Assembly (NCBI GenBank): GCA_028825055.1
Contig: JAPKAW010000002.1
Span: 1-27,662, forward strand
DNA length: 27,662 nucleotides
Reading direction: 5' to 3'
From: Flavobacteriales bacterium
GTDB lineage: Bacteria > Bacteroidota > Bacteroidia > Flavobacteriales_D > Sanyastnellaceae
Part shown: piece after piece, positions 7,269-15,389 of the stretch
How the letters are laid out: each line of letters opens with the position of its first letter
Position numbering within the stretch: position 1 is the first letter of the stretch
Translations under genes and position numbers: made by a program
The notes under the pieces: model-generated
What the model saw: the letters and a program-made list of their open reading frames with translations, nothing else
Databases searched by the model: none
Told to the model about the DNA's origin: nothing

Positions 7269-9305
7269 TTAACGAACAATCATCTTCTTCGTCAAGCGCA
7301 TTCCATCCGCCACCAAAGTGTACGTGTAGATGCCTCCTTGCAATTGAGCTACCTGATAGCTCATGCTATGCGTTCCTGCTGGAAGTTGTCCTTGCTCCAT
7401 GCGATCGATCAATCGGCCTTGTAGATCACGGATTTCCATGGCTACGTTACGTGATTGCATCAACTCAAATCGAATGGTTGTGCTACCATTGGTTGGGTTC
7501 GGTACATTCTGGTGTAGCTCAATGCCATTCATGTTGGCAATTTCATCCACACCTACGCGCTCAGAAAGAATCAATCGTACTGCAGGCGTTGCAGTTTGCG
7601 ATGTAAACCACACCAAGTCGCCTGCTCCAGTGAAGCTATAATCTCCAGTTGAATTGTCCGTGTCTGAGTTAGAGTTACCCGCAACCGTCAATTGAGCCTC
7701 GCTCTCAAACTCAGAAATAACCGCCGCAAAATAGAAGTCCGTATTGTTTACTTCAATCGGATCTTCAAATGGCAAGTAAACGATGTCACTGTTGCCAACA
7801 CTGTTGGGAGTCCAAGCATCGTCATAATTCCAATACGTACTCTCAAATGGTGAGTCTGTCAAACCGACCGCTGCGTCCAACGTGTAGAGTCGTGATTCGA
7901 ATTCCAAATCACCGCCTCCCGCATTTGGACCGAATCGAACCGTAATACCGTAGGCAACCGATCCTTCATTGTGCATGTGGTAGTAGTTGCCATATCCACA
8001 TGGGTTAAATAGACCGGCAATGTCCGACTCACCAGGAGCGAATTCAACATCCAATTCACCTTCGTCATCATGGCCATATTCATCATCGCTATAGATGATG
8101 ACTTTGCTCATGATATTGTCTTCTGGAGTAGCATCTACATTGGCAGAGCCAATGGTCGCTTGAACCACGTAGTTCCCTACTGCTGAAGGCGCCCATCCTG
8201 TTGCAATGTAAACAGTGTCCTGCGTGTTTGCCGGACAGTTCAACGCGTTGGCAAAGCTCAATACAGTTCCGATATTTTCAGTTGTCGTGCTCAAAACCGT
8301 TCCTGCGTCATCTAAGATCTCAACCGTGATGACAGTCTCGTCTTGGTTGGCATTCCCCGCATTGCGATACAAGACACCCGCCAATAAACCGCCATCCGCT
8401 TCAGGGATTGCTTGCTCCAAAGGAGTCACACGGTATTCGAATACATTGTAAACGTCACCGTTGGTGACTTGAACCATGGTCAAATCATCGGCAACAGGGT
8501 TCTCTGAAATCGTAACATCATCAATGCCCCAGTAATAGTGGCTGTATCCATCTCCTACCTCAGGAGCTTGGAGGTAAGACCAGCGAACTTGAACTTCAGA
8601 AGCGTAAGCAGCAACGCAAGAAATGTCTACAGACGTGGTCAACGCGTTTGCTGATGCAGAGTTGGCAGACTCAATGAATGTGCCATGAGCATCAAAGGTT
8701 GTCCACGTCAAGCCAGCATCATTACTCACTTCCAGATAGATCGGCGCGTAAGGATAGCAGCAGTAACGGAAGTACTGCTCCCATGTCACTACGACCGAAC
8801 CGTTGTCAGTCATGTCCAACGTTGGCGTTGTAATCCAACCTTCAGTGTTCTCATACCCTTCAGAAAGGGGGGTGTTGAAGTAATCATTATCGAAGACCAT
8901 CCAACCATTGTCAGCAGTCGTTGAGTTCAATGAGCCAATGTTGTTTGAATACTCTCCAGCTGGTGGCTGAACTCCCGAAGTCGTTCCGTCGGCATAATAA
9001 CCGTTCCCAGCTGCGTCCACATGCTGCCAGATCAAAGCGTTTCCAGTGTCCTCAGCAGACCAAGATCCTACCGCATTATTTCCATCAAATCCGTTGGCAA
9101 AGTCTTCGTAAAACAAAATGGTTCCACCACCTCGTTGTGCAACTTCCAATGCAGATTCGTGACCCGCATTGCGCATCATTTGCGCTTCGGCGTCAGAAAG
9201 CTCAGATGGGATCTGAGCAAAAGTGTGAACGTCCGTCAATCGTTGTGCTTGCAAAGACGTTGCAAGGACCACCATAGCGGCCAAAAAAAATGTAAAATGC
9301 TTCAT
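7269..9305 (-). CDS. T9SS type A secreted protein with choice-of-anchor-J-like domain
   Basis: A 678-residue secreted protein. The signal peptide is MKHFTFFLAAMVVLATSLQA (1-20), with Q21 probably first in the mature chain. From about residue 62 comes a jelly-roll domain of the MAM/choice-of-anchor-J type: ILFYEDFANGFDG, a DNGWMVFDNDYFN segment, LDMTDNGSVVVTWEQYFRYCC and YYWGIDDVTI. A CARDB/Ig-like region (about 280-410) and a second beta-rich region follow. The type A sorting domain occupies about the last 80 residues (QNVPNPTNGSTTIRFEL, LPAGTHSMSYQV, GGIYTYTLVADG, KKMIVR). The passenger has a single Lys, in the segment IMSKVIIY. It is a paralogue of the next gene upstream (9448-11418), with the same architecture. 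It is exported via Sec, then T9SS; ligand and function are unknown. It has its own strong terminator and no clear promoter box upstream. Confidence 0.9.
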   Translation of the reverse strand: MKHFTFFLAAMVVLATSLQAQRLTDVHTFAQIPSELSDAEAQMMRNAGHESALEVAQRGGGTILFYEDFANGFDGNNAVGSWSAEDTGNALIWQHVDAAGNGYYADGTTSGVQPPAGEYSNNIGSLNSTTADNGWMVFDNDYFNTPLSEGYENTEGWITTPTLDMTDNGSVVVTWEQYFRYCCYPYAPIYLEVSNDAGLTWTTFDAHGTFIESANSASANALTTSVDISCVAAYASEVQVRWSYLQAPEVGDGYSHYYWGIDDVTISENPVADDLTMVQVTNGDVYNVFEYRVTPLEQAIPEADGGLLAGVLYRNAGNANQDETVITVEILDDAGTVLSTTTENIGTVLSFANALNCPANTQDTVYIATGWAPSAVGNYVVQATIGSANVDATPEDNIMSKVIIYSDDEYGHDDEGELDVEFAPGESDIAGLFNPCGYGNYYHMHNEGSVAYGITVRFGPNAGGGDLEFESRLYTLDAAVGLTDSPFESTYWNYDDAWTPNSVGNSDIVYLPFEDPIEVNNTDFYFAAVISEFESEAQLTVAGNSNSDTDNSTGDYSFTGAGDLVWFTSQTATPAVRLILSERVGVDEIANMNGIELHQNVPNPTNGSTTIRFELMQSRNVAMEIRDLQGRLIDRMEQGQLPAGTHSMSYQVAQLQGGIYTYTLVADGMRLTKKMIVR

Positions 9306-9370
9306 ATTGTGTGAATCAGGTTTTGACGGCCTAAAGAAAGTGAATCTCGCTCAATTATTCGCAGAAAGCG

Positions 9371-9408
9371 GAAATAAAGAGAGGGGAACCCCTTTCGGAA
9401 TTCCCCTC
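9371..9408 (-). terminator. intrinsic terminator, GAAA tetraloop
   Basis: Minus-strand stem GAGGGGAA pairs with TTCCCCTC, extended inward by TTCC-GAAA-GGGG (two C-G and two U-G pairs), giving 12 pairs and a GAAA loop, followed by the U-rich TCTTTATTT. It lies 40 bases after the stop of the secreted-protein gene ending at 9448 and has the same design as the hairpin at 7213-7243. Confidence 0.8.
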
Positions 9409-9447
9409 TTCATATATCTCGAAGCGCTCAATGCGCTGCGGTTATTC

Positions 9448-11418
9448 TTATTTGATGATTAAACGCTGCGTTGAACGCGCGTCATTTACATTCAAAGTGT
9501 ACGTGTAAACACCTGAAGCCATGTTGGCAACGTCCAACGTGATACTGTGATATCCAGCTGGCTGAGTTCCACGAACAACTTGGCTAACCACTTTGCCTGT
9601 AATGTCACGCACTTCCAATGCAACATCCGCAACTTGATCCAAACGGTATTGAATACGCGTTGATTGCGCCGCTGGGTTTGGGTATGCAGGATACAACTGG
9701 AAGGGACCTTCAGCGATTTCCTCAACAGCAACTGTGTTGGTTGCATTTGGATCTAAGTTCAAGCGAACCATTGGGACTTCATTGGTGTAGTACCAATCAT
9801 AAGCGCTTCCTGATCCAAAAGGTCCATATACGAATGATGTATTGTCATATGTATACTGAGACTCCCAAATCTGGACAGCTGATCCACCATAGTGCTCAAA
9901 ACCTGCAGCGAGTACAGAACCTCCAGCAGCTTCATACGGCTCTTCAAGAACGAGTGTGTACCATACGATGTCATCCTCAGTACCGTCGTTTGAATAGTTC
10001 GCAGCCAAGTCCAACTCTGAAGTACTTGAAATCAAACCTCCATACTGTTCAGTGATGTAGTTATCATCCGCTCCGTCGAACAAGTGAGCAACAACAGGCG
10101 TGCCGTTATCTGACCCTGCTACGATGGCTACATCAATAGCATACACGGTGACATCTTCGAAGATATCATATGGGTTCAATGCGATGAAATCGTCTGTTCC
10201 TTCCGCTGGAAAAACCCCTGTCATGGTTCCGTTGTCACGGCCATAGTGCAATGAGCTCACCTCGAAAGACTGAGTGGCTTCATTGTTCGCAGGGTTCTCA
10301 TCTTCGTTGTCAGTGCTCACCGTGTACGTGAGGTTGTACGTGCCAACTGCAGCCATATCAAAAGGAACGCGCAACGTGTCCACTCCTTGGTAAGCCAAGA
10401 GCATCGGGTCAGATGATGCTACAGTTCCGTCAACATCCAAAGTCAAGATTGTTCCAGCTTGCTCCAAATAACCTACGTTATACACTTTCGCAGCGGCCTC
10501 AAGAGAAGAAAGCTGGCCTTCTGCAAAGACACCTGCTTCCCAAATACCTGTGGTGAAGTAGTCTGTGTATGACAAGTAGTTGTCAATGCGGATGTCATTC
10601 GCTGGAGTCTCATAGATGCTAATATCATCAATCTCCCAGCTATAGCCCCACGTTCCAGCCCAACGGAATCGAACATAAATCATACTCTCTCCGCCAGCGG
10701 CAGAGCTGATGTCAAACTCAACCAAAGAAGGATTGTCCGAAGTACTGCCTGTCTCATACCCTGGGAATACTTCCCAACGACTTGGTACGAGCACGCCATC
10801 TCCGTAGTCTACAGTTCCGTCAATTTCAGCAAATGTGCTGATGTCCGGCCAGTTCACACCGTCACGAGAAATCTCGATCAAGCATTTTTCACTATCGTCT
10901 GAAGCCCCATTGTCCCAGCAACGGTAACGTGTTTCAAGCGAAATGCTCACATACTCCAACGTGCTGCAATCGATTGCTTCACCGGTTTGAACCCAGCTAT
11001 TCTCAATCCAAGCTGCGTCATAGTTCGCGTCAGCTCCGAACAAATCTGAATCAACAATAAGCAAGCCATTGGCAGCCGTAGTTGAATTCATAGCACTAGC
11101 TGCAGAGAAGTCGCCTGTTCCTCCTGCCCACTGGTTGTATGGTCCAGCAGGGCCGTCGGTACTGCATTCAAAGTTCAACTCAACATCCTCCCATGGAGAT
11201 CCGGTTTCATCAGCTCCATTGCCGAAAACCCAATCGCCACAAAGTTCAACATTGCAGTCATGAGACCAAATCTCATCACGGTCTACGGCTTGGACTGCAT
11301 CTGCAGATTCAGCCCGTCGGGCTTGAGCAGATTTTGAATCAGCATCCGGTAATAAGCCCTGAGCTGCAAGTGTAACAGAGAAAAGTGCAGCGAAAGCTGC
11401 GATGTAAATGTGCTTCAT
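9448..11418 (-). CDS. T9SS type A secreted protein, paralogue of the downstream gene
   Basis: A 656-residue protein starting at the ATG at 11418. The frame stays open further upstream to 11613, but that extension would run into the 3' end of gcvP and lacks signal-peptide character. MKHIYIAAFAALFSVTLAA is a classical signal peptide, and a TATATTTG box sits 31 bases upstream. The next region is a choice-of-anchor-J/MAM-like jelly roll (DWVFGNGADETGSPW, NGLLIVDSDLFG, LEYVSISLETRYRCWDN, SWEIDDISIYE). Then come a CARDB-like Ig region (AAKVYNVGYLEQAGTILTLDVDG) and a beta-rich region. The sorting domain is AYPNPAAQSTRIQYRL, RGTQPAGYHSITLDV, SGVYTYTLNVNDARSTQRLIIK. The passenger has only three Lys. 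Architecture and sorting domain match the following gene (7269-9305), pointing to tandem duplication and divergence. Function is unknown; probably cell-surface or released. Confidence 0.9.
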   Translation of the reverse strand: MKHIYIAAFAALFSVTLAAQGLLPDADSKSAQARRAESADAVQAVDRDEIWSHDCNVELCGDWVFGNGADETGSPWEDVELNFECSTDGPAGPYNQWAGGTGDFSAASAMNSTTAANGLLIVDSDLFGADANYDAAWIENSWVQTGEAIDCSTLEYVSISLETRYRCWDNGASDDSEKCLIEISRDGVNWPDISTFAEIDGTVDYGDGVLVPSRWEVFPGYETGSTSDNPSLVEFDISSAAGGESMIYVRFRWAGTWGYSWEIDDISIYETPANDIRIDNYLSYTDYFTTGIWEAGVFAEGQLSSLEAAAKVYNVGYLEQAGTILTLDVDGTVASSDPMLLAYQGVDTLRVPFDMAAVGTYNLTYTVSTDNEDENPANNEATQSFEVSSLHYGRDNGTMTGVFPAEGTDDFIALNPYDIFEDVTVYAIDVAIVAGSDNGTPVVAHLFDGADDNYITEQYGGLISSTSELDLAANYSNDGTEDDIVWYTLVLEEPYEAAGGSVLAAGFEHYGGSAVQIWESQYTYDNTSFVYGPFGSGSAYDWYYTNEVPMVRLNLDPNATNTVAVEEIAEGPFQLYPAYPNPAAQSTRIQYRLDQVADVALEVRDITGKVVSQVVRGTQPAGYHSITLDVANMASGVYTYTLNVNDARSTQRLIIK

Positions 11419-11449
11419 ATTTGAGCGGTTTGGTAGATTAGGTTTGGAG

Positions 11450-11457
11450 CAAATATA
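11450..11457 (-). promoter_or_regulatory. -7 promoter box (TATATTTG)
   Basis: An exact TAnnTTTG match 31 bases before the secreted-protein start at 11418, so a 5' leader of roughly 25 bases is expected. It sits in the 85-base gap after gcvP. No TTG was found at 17-23 bases further upstream. Confidence 0.55.
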
Positions 11458-11503
11458 TATCAGGTTTTTAGTCCTACTGTATTTCCTTCGAAAACAGCAG
11501 AAT

Positions 11504-14380
11504 TCAACCCAACAATTCTTCAAATGCTGAGAGCGGCGGACAGCTACAAACCAAATTTCGATCCCCAAATGCATTGTCCACTCGGGCCACAGGACTCCAA
11601 AATTTACGTGCAATTAAATCCTGAGAAGGGTAACACGCAACTTCTCTTGAATACGGATGATTCCATTCCGTTGACGTTGCCTCAAGCGCCGTGTGCGGAG
11701 CCATTTTCACCACATTGTCATCCCGATCAACCTCTCCGCTTTCAATCGCTCGGATCTCCTCTCGAATGGACAGCATGGCATCCACAAAACGATCCAATTC
11801 TTCTAAAGACTCGCTTTCAGTGGGCTCTACCATAAGTGTTCCCGCCACTGGCCATGAGACTGTTGGTGCATGGAATCCGTAATCGATCAATCGTTTGGCA
11901 ATGTCCATTACTTCGACACCGGCCGACGCCTTGAACGATCGACAATCCAAGATCATTTCATGCGCTACGGTGTCGTTCATGCCCTTGTACAAAATATCAA
12001 AGGCGCCCTCAAGCTTCTTTCTCAAATAATTCGCATTCAAAATAGCCACTTCAGTGGACGCTGTCAACCCCCGTTCACCCAACATTTTGATATAAGCATA
12101 CGGAATCTGACAGATCAAAGCGCTTCCAAACGGTGCGCCACTGATGGCGTGAATGGCCTGGTCACCTCCCGTTTTCACCACGGTATGTCCAGGCAAGAAT
12201 GGAACCAAATGCTCTGCCACACCAATGGGACCGACACCCGGACCTCCTCCCCCATGAGGGATCGCAAAAGTCTTGTGAAGATTGAGGTGACAAACATCTG
12301 CTCCGATCAGGCCCGGACTGGTCAAACCAACTTGAGCATTCATGTTTGCCCCGTCCATATAAACCTGTCCTCCGTGACCGTGAATCAATCCGGTAATGTC
12401 AAGAATCCCCTCTTCATATACCCCGTGGGTTGAAGGGTAGGTGATCATGAGAGCCCCCAGTTCAGTCGAGTGTTGCTCTGCCTTGGCCTGCAAATCAGCA
12501 AAATCAATGTTGCCTTGATCGTCGCATCCAACGACCACGACTCGCATGCCTGCCATCACTGAGCTCGCAGGATTCGTTCCGTGCGCAGAGGAGGGAATCA
12601 AACACACATTTCGTTGCAAGTCTCCACGACTCTCGTGATACGCGCGGATGACCATCAACCCCGCAAATTCTCCTTGTGCGCCTGAATTGGGCTGGAGTGA
12701 AACACCCGCAAATCCTGTGATTTCGGAGAGGTCAGCCTCCAGTTCCTCCAACATCTGCAGCATTCCCTTTGCCTGGTCAGACGGACAAAACGGATGGAGT
12801 TCTGCAAAAGCAGACCAGGTAATTGGAATCAACTCTGTTGCAGCGTTCAATTTCATGGTACAGGAACCGAGCGGCATCATGGCATGGACCAGAGACAGGT
12901 CTTTGTTTTCCAAATGCTTGATGTACCGCATCATTTCCGTTTCCGAACGGAAACGATTGAATACTGGATGATGCAGATAGTCGACATCTCTCCAAAGGTC
13001 TCCCAAGAAAGTCCTTTCCGTTTCAATGCCGTGCACTTGACTTACTCCAAATACGGTGCACAGATCTACCAGTTCTTTTTCTGTTACGCGCTCATGCAAT
13101 GAGACCCCTACATGCTCTCCGTCCATGAAATAGCGCAGGTTGACGCGCAGCGCTTCTGCACGCGCCTGCAGGGAGTGCATCGCGTCGATACCACCAAGCA
13201 CGCGGATTTTCAACGTGTCAAAAAAGCACGCGTTGACTTGTTCGTAATCATCATTGCCCTTCAATGCAGCATCCAACGTCCGTGCAGAAGAATGAATGTT
13301 CTCAGCAATATTTCTCAATCCTTGAGGACCGTGATAAACGGCGTACATGCTCGCCATTACTGCAAGTAAGGATTGAGCCGTGCAGATGTTGGACGTCGCC
13401 TTGTCTCGTCGAATGTGTTGTTCCCTTGTCTGAAGCGCCATGCGCAATGCAGAGCCCCCCAACCGGTCTTTTGAAACTCCAATAATTCTTCCTGGGAAGT
13501 GACGCTTGTAGGACACGCTCGCTGCAAAAAAGGCCGCGTGCGGACCGCCATAGCCCATCGGAACTCCAAATCGTTGACTCGTACCAACGGCCACATCCGC
13601 TCCCATCAAGCCCGGCTGGCGCAACAAGGCTAACGCCATTAAATCTGTGGCAATCACCACTTGTGCATGGACCGCTTTTGCCTGTTCAATTAATGTGGTA
13701 AGGTTCTCTGCAAATCCATTCCCATCTGGGTATTGGAAAAACACCCCGAAAACACCTTCTCCTCCTTGGAATCGCATCTCTGAGCGCTTGACGCATTCCA
13801 ATTTTACTCCTAGATATTTCGAGCGTGTTCGCAATAAGTCCAACGTTTGTGGATACACTGCTTCGTCGACCAAAAACCGATTTGCACCTTCCTTGACGAG
13901 CGCCTTGGGCCGGGCGGCAAAGACCATGGCCATCCCTTCTGCCGCAGCGGAAGACTCATCCAATAAAGACGCGTTGGCCAATTCCATGCCGGTCAAGTCG
14001 CAGACCATGGTTTGGAAGTTTAGCAACGCCTCCAGCCTGCCCTGTGCAATTTCTGCTTGGTAAGGCGTGTAGGCCGTATACCATCCTGGATTTTCTAAAA
14101 CATTTCGGCGGATCACGCTGGGCACTTCAGTGGGATTGTACCCCATACCAATGTAATTCCGATAAACACTGTTCTTTGATGCTATTTGATCAATGTGCTC
14201 GAGGTACTGGCTTTCCGTAAGAGCTGGGGATAAATCGAGACGTTCCCGCAGTCGAATACCGCCCGGAACTGTTTGTTCTATCAAGTCATCCATGGTGCCC
14301 GCACCAATGGCGCGAAGCATCGTCTGCTGGTCCTCCAATCGAGGTCCAATGTGACGGGAAGCAAAATGGGCAAGAGGCAT
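11504..14380 (-). CDS. gcvP: glycine dehydrogenase (decarboxylating), P-protein
   Basis: A 958-residue full-length fused P-protein of the glycine cleavage system. It uses pyridoxal phosphate to decarboxylate glycine and pass the aminomethyl group to lipoyl-GcvH. N-terminal FASRHIGPRLEDQQTMLRAIG is the family opening. The PLP lysine is K703 in NLHKTFAIPHGGGGPG (codon at 12272-12274), with the Gly-rich loop following. SSAHGTNPASSVMAGM, DGANMNAQVGL and the C-terminal PTESESLEELDRF are also conserved. The two homologous halves seen in separate alpha/beta subunits elsewhere are fused here, as in E. coli (957 residues). gcvT and gcvH are not adjacent. It is transcribed divergently from the UbiA-like gene, with a TACATTTG box 23 bases upstream of its start. 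It is followed after 85 bases by an unrelated secreted-protein gene with its own promoter box. Confidence 0.98.
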   Translation of the reverse strand: MPLAHFASRHIGPRLEDQQTMLRAIGAGTMDDLIEQTVPGGIRLRERLDLSPALTESQYLEHIDQIASKNSVYRNYIGMGYNPTEVPSVIRRNVLENPGWYTAYTPYQAEIAQGRLEALLNFQTMVCDLTGMELANASLLDESSAAAEGMAMVFAARPKALVKEGANRFLVDEAVYPQTLDLLRTRSKYLGVKLECVKRSEMRFQGGEGVFGVFFQYPDGNGFAENLTTLIEQAKAVHAQVVIATDLMALALLRQPGLMGADVAVGTSQRFGVPMGYGGPHAAFFAASVSYKRHFPGRIIGVSKDRLGGSALRMALQTREQHIRRDKATSNICTAQSLLAVMASMYAVYHGPQGLRNIAENIHSSARTLDAALKGNDDYEQVNACFFDTLKIRVLGGIDAMHSLQARAEALRVNLRYFMDGEHVGVSLHERVTEKELVDLCTVFGVSQVHGIETERTFLGDLWRDVDYLHHPVFNRFRSETEMMRYIKHLENKDLSLVHAMMPLGSCTMKLNAATELIPITWSAFAELHPFCPSDQAKGMLQMLEELEADLSEITGFAGVSLQPNSGAQGEFAGLMVIRAYHESRGDLQRNVCLIPSSAHGTNPASSVMAGMRVVVVGCDDQGNIDFADLQAKAEQHSTELGALMITYPSTHGVYEEGILDITGLIHGHGGQVYMDGANMNAQVGLTSPGLIGADVCHLNLHKTFAIPHGGGGPGVGPIGVAEHLVPFLPGHTVVKTGGDQAIHAISGAPFGSALICQIPYAYIKMLGERGLTASTEVAILNANYLRKKLEGAFDILYKGMNDTVAHEMILDCRSFKASAGVEVMDIAKRLIDYGFHAPTVSWPVAGTLMVEPTESESLEELDRFVDAMLSIREEIRAIESGEVDRDDNVVKMAPHTALEATSTEWNHPYSREVACYPSQDLIARKFWSPVARVDNAFGDRNLVCSCPPLSAFEELLG

Positions 14381-14402
14381 AGCGCAACGTGGTATAAGGG
14401 TA

Positions 14403-14410
14403 CAAATGTA
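14403..14410 (-). promoter_or_regulatory. -7 promoter box (TACATTTG) for gcvP
   Basis: An exact TAnnTTTG match ending 22 bases before the gcvP start codon, in the 127-base divergent gap. The nearest TTTG upstream is 26 bases away, slightly beyond the usual spacing, so only the -7 element is convincing. Confidence 0.5.
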
Positions 14411-14507
14411 GTTTTGACTTGGTTGAATTGCATCACCAAATGATCAAATCTCATCCCTCTTTTGTTACCACTCGTAACCCATCTATCAACAGTGTTTAAA
14501 TGCTGGG

Positions 14508-15389
14508 ATGTCCGAACTTAGCGACATGGTCAAACGTCTTGGTTTTACCCACCTTTGGATTGCCGTAGCAGCTGGGTCTAGTGCAGCAGGGTCATTGATT
14601 GCCTTTTCGGAACACGAAAGCGTGCAAAGTACCGATTGGTCATTTTTATGGGCGATCAGCGCATTCACCGGATGGGTCTACACCTTTCAAAGGTGGATGA
14701 AAAGCACCCGAAACCCTGAACAAATGCCAGCATCTCGGCTGGATTTCATGCGAAAACAAGGCGGGCGACTGGGTGTGTTTTGGACGCTACTCACCATATG
14801 GGCCGCGGCACGATGGCTATTCGAAGCAGGCACTCCTTTTGCACATCTGTTAACAAGACAATGGCCCTTAATGCTCTTGGCGGCTGTGATGAGCATCGGA
14901 TATGCTTTCAACCCAATCGGCAGTAGGCGTGGATGGCGTGAAAGACCCCATTTGAAATTACCGACCATCGCGTTGAGCTGGACCCTGGCAACCATAGTTT
15001 TTCCATCATCCCATCTAGGACTCTCGTGGTGGGACCCAGAAAACACACATCTTTGGGGGATTGCGATAAGTCAAGCGCTTTTTGTTGCCGGGATCACCGT
15101 GCCATTCGATGTGCGTGACGTCAGGCTTGACCCGCACGAATTTCAAACATGGCCTCAGCGGTGGGGGGCATCGAGCTCCATCCGAATTGCCCTTTTCTTG
15201 CTTGCAATCAGCGCTTCAGGGTTTGTCGTTTTCGACCTCAATTGGGGCCGAGCCGCAGTCGCGATACTCGCCTTGCCTGTTGTAGCATGGACGATAAGAC
15301 CCCGAAAAGAAGCCGCCTACAGTATTCTCCTTGACGGACTGCTCATTTTACAAGGAAGTGCCGTCTTTTGGTTCAGCACGTTGAACTAA
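14508..15389 (+). CDS. UbiA-like prenyltransferase-family membrane protein
   Basis: A 293-residue polytopic membrane protein with about eight hydrophobic segments. The segment VPFDVRDVRLDPHEFQTWPQRWG (198-220) resembles the second Asp-rich motif of UbiA-family prenyltransferases (D201, D204, D208, then a T-x-P-x-x-x-G-like turn). GYAFNPIGSRRGWRERPHLKLPTIALSWTLATIVFP resembles the Lys/Pro-containing loop of the Bacteroidota UbiA-like group. The first canonical motif (NDxxD) is not visible. The equivalent region is WVYTFQRWMKSTRNPEQMPASRLDFMR, so catalysis as a standard prenyltransferase is uncertain. The start at 14508 is the first in-frame ATG after the gap. Its stop codon ends exactly one base before that of hemL on the other strand. 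A haem- or quinone-related role would fit the family, but nothing here proves it. Family call moderate, function unknown. Confidence 0.65.
   Translation: MSELSDMVKRLGFTHLWIAVAAGSSAAGSLIAFSEHESVQSTDWSFLWAISAFTGWVYTFQRWMKSTRNPEQMPASRLDFMRKQGGRLGVFWTLLTIWAAARWLFEAGTPFAHLLTRQWPLMLLAAVMSIGYAFNPIGSRRGWRERPHLKLPTIALSWTLATIVFPSSHLGLSWWDPENTHLWGIAISQALFVAGITVPFDVRDVRLDPHEFQTWPQRWGASSSIRIALFLLAISASGFVVFDLNWGRAAVAILALPVVAWTIRPRKEAAYSILLDGLLILQGSAVFWFSTLN

Noticed and set aside
11477..11497. Imperfect hairpin (CTGT-TTTC / GAAA-ACAG with one bulge) after gcvP
   Set aside because: The stem is short and interrupted, and no T-tract follows on the minus strand; too weak to call a terminator.
11419..11613. 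N-terminal extension of the secreted protein beyond 11418
   Set aside because: It would place 65 non-signal residues before a perfect signal peptide, overlap gcvP and include the promoter box at 11450-11457.
14464..14478. Inverted repeat GTTAC-CACTC-GTAAC in the gcvP/UbiA-like divergent gap
   Set aside because: Could be an operator, but five-base arms are common by chance and no second copy was seen.
14381..14507. Possible glycine riboswitch upstream of gcvP
   Set aside because: The gap is only 127 bases, shows no tandem aptamer-like conserved core, and the likely promoter box leaves a leader of only about 15-20 bases.
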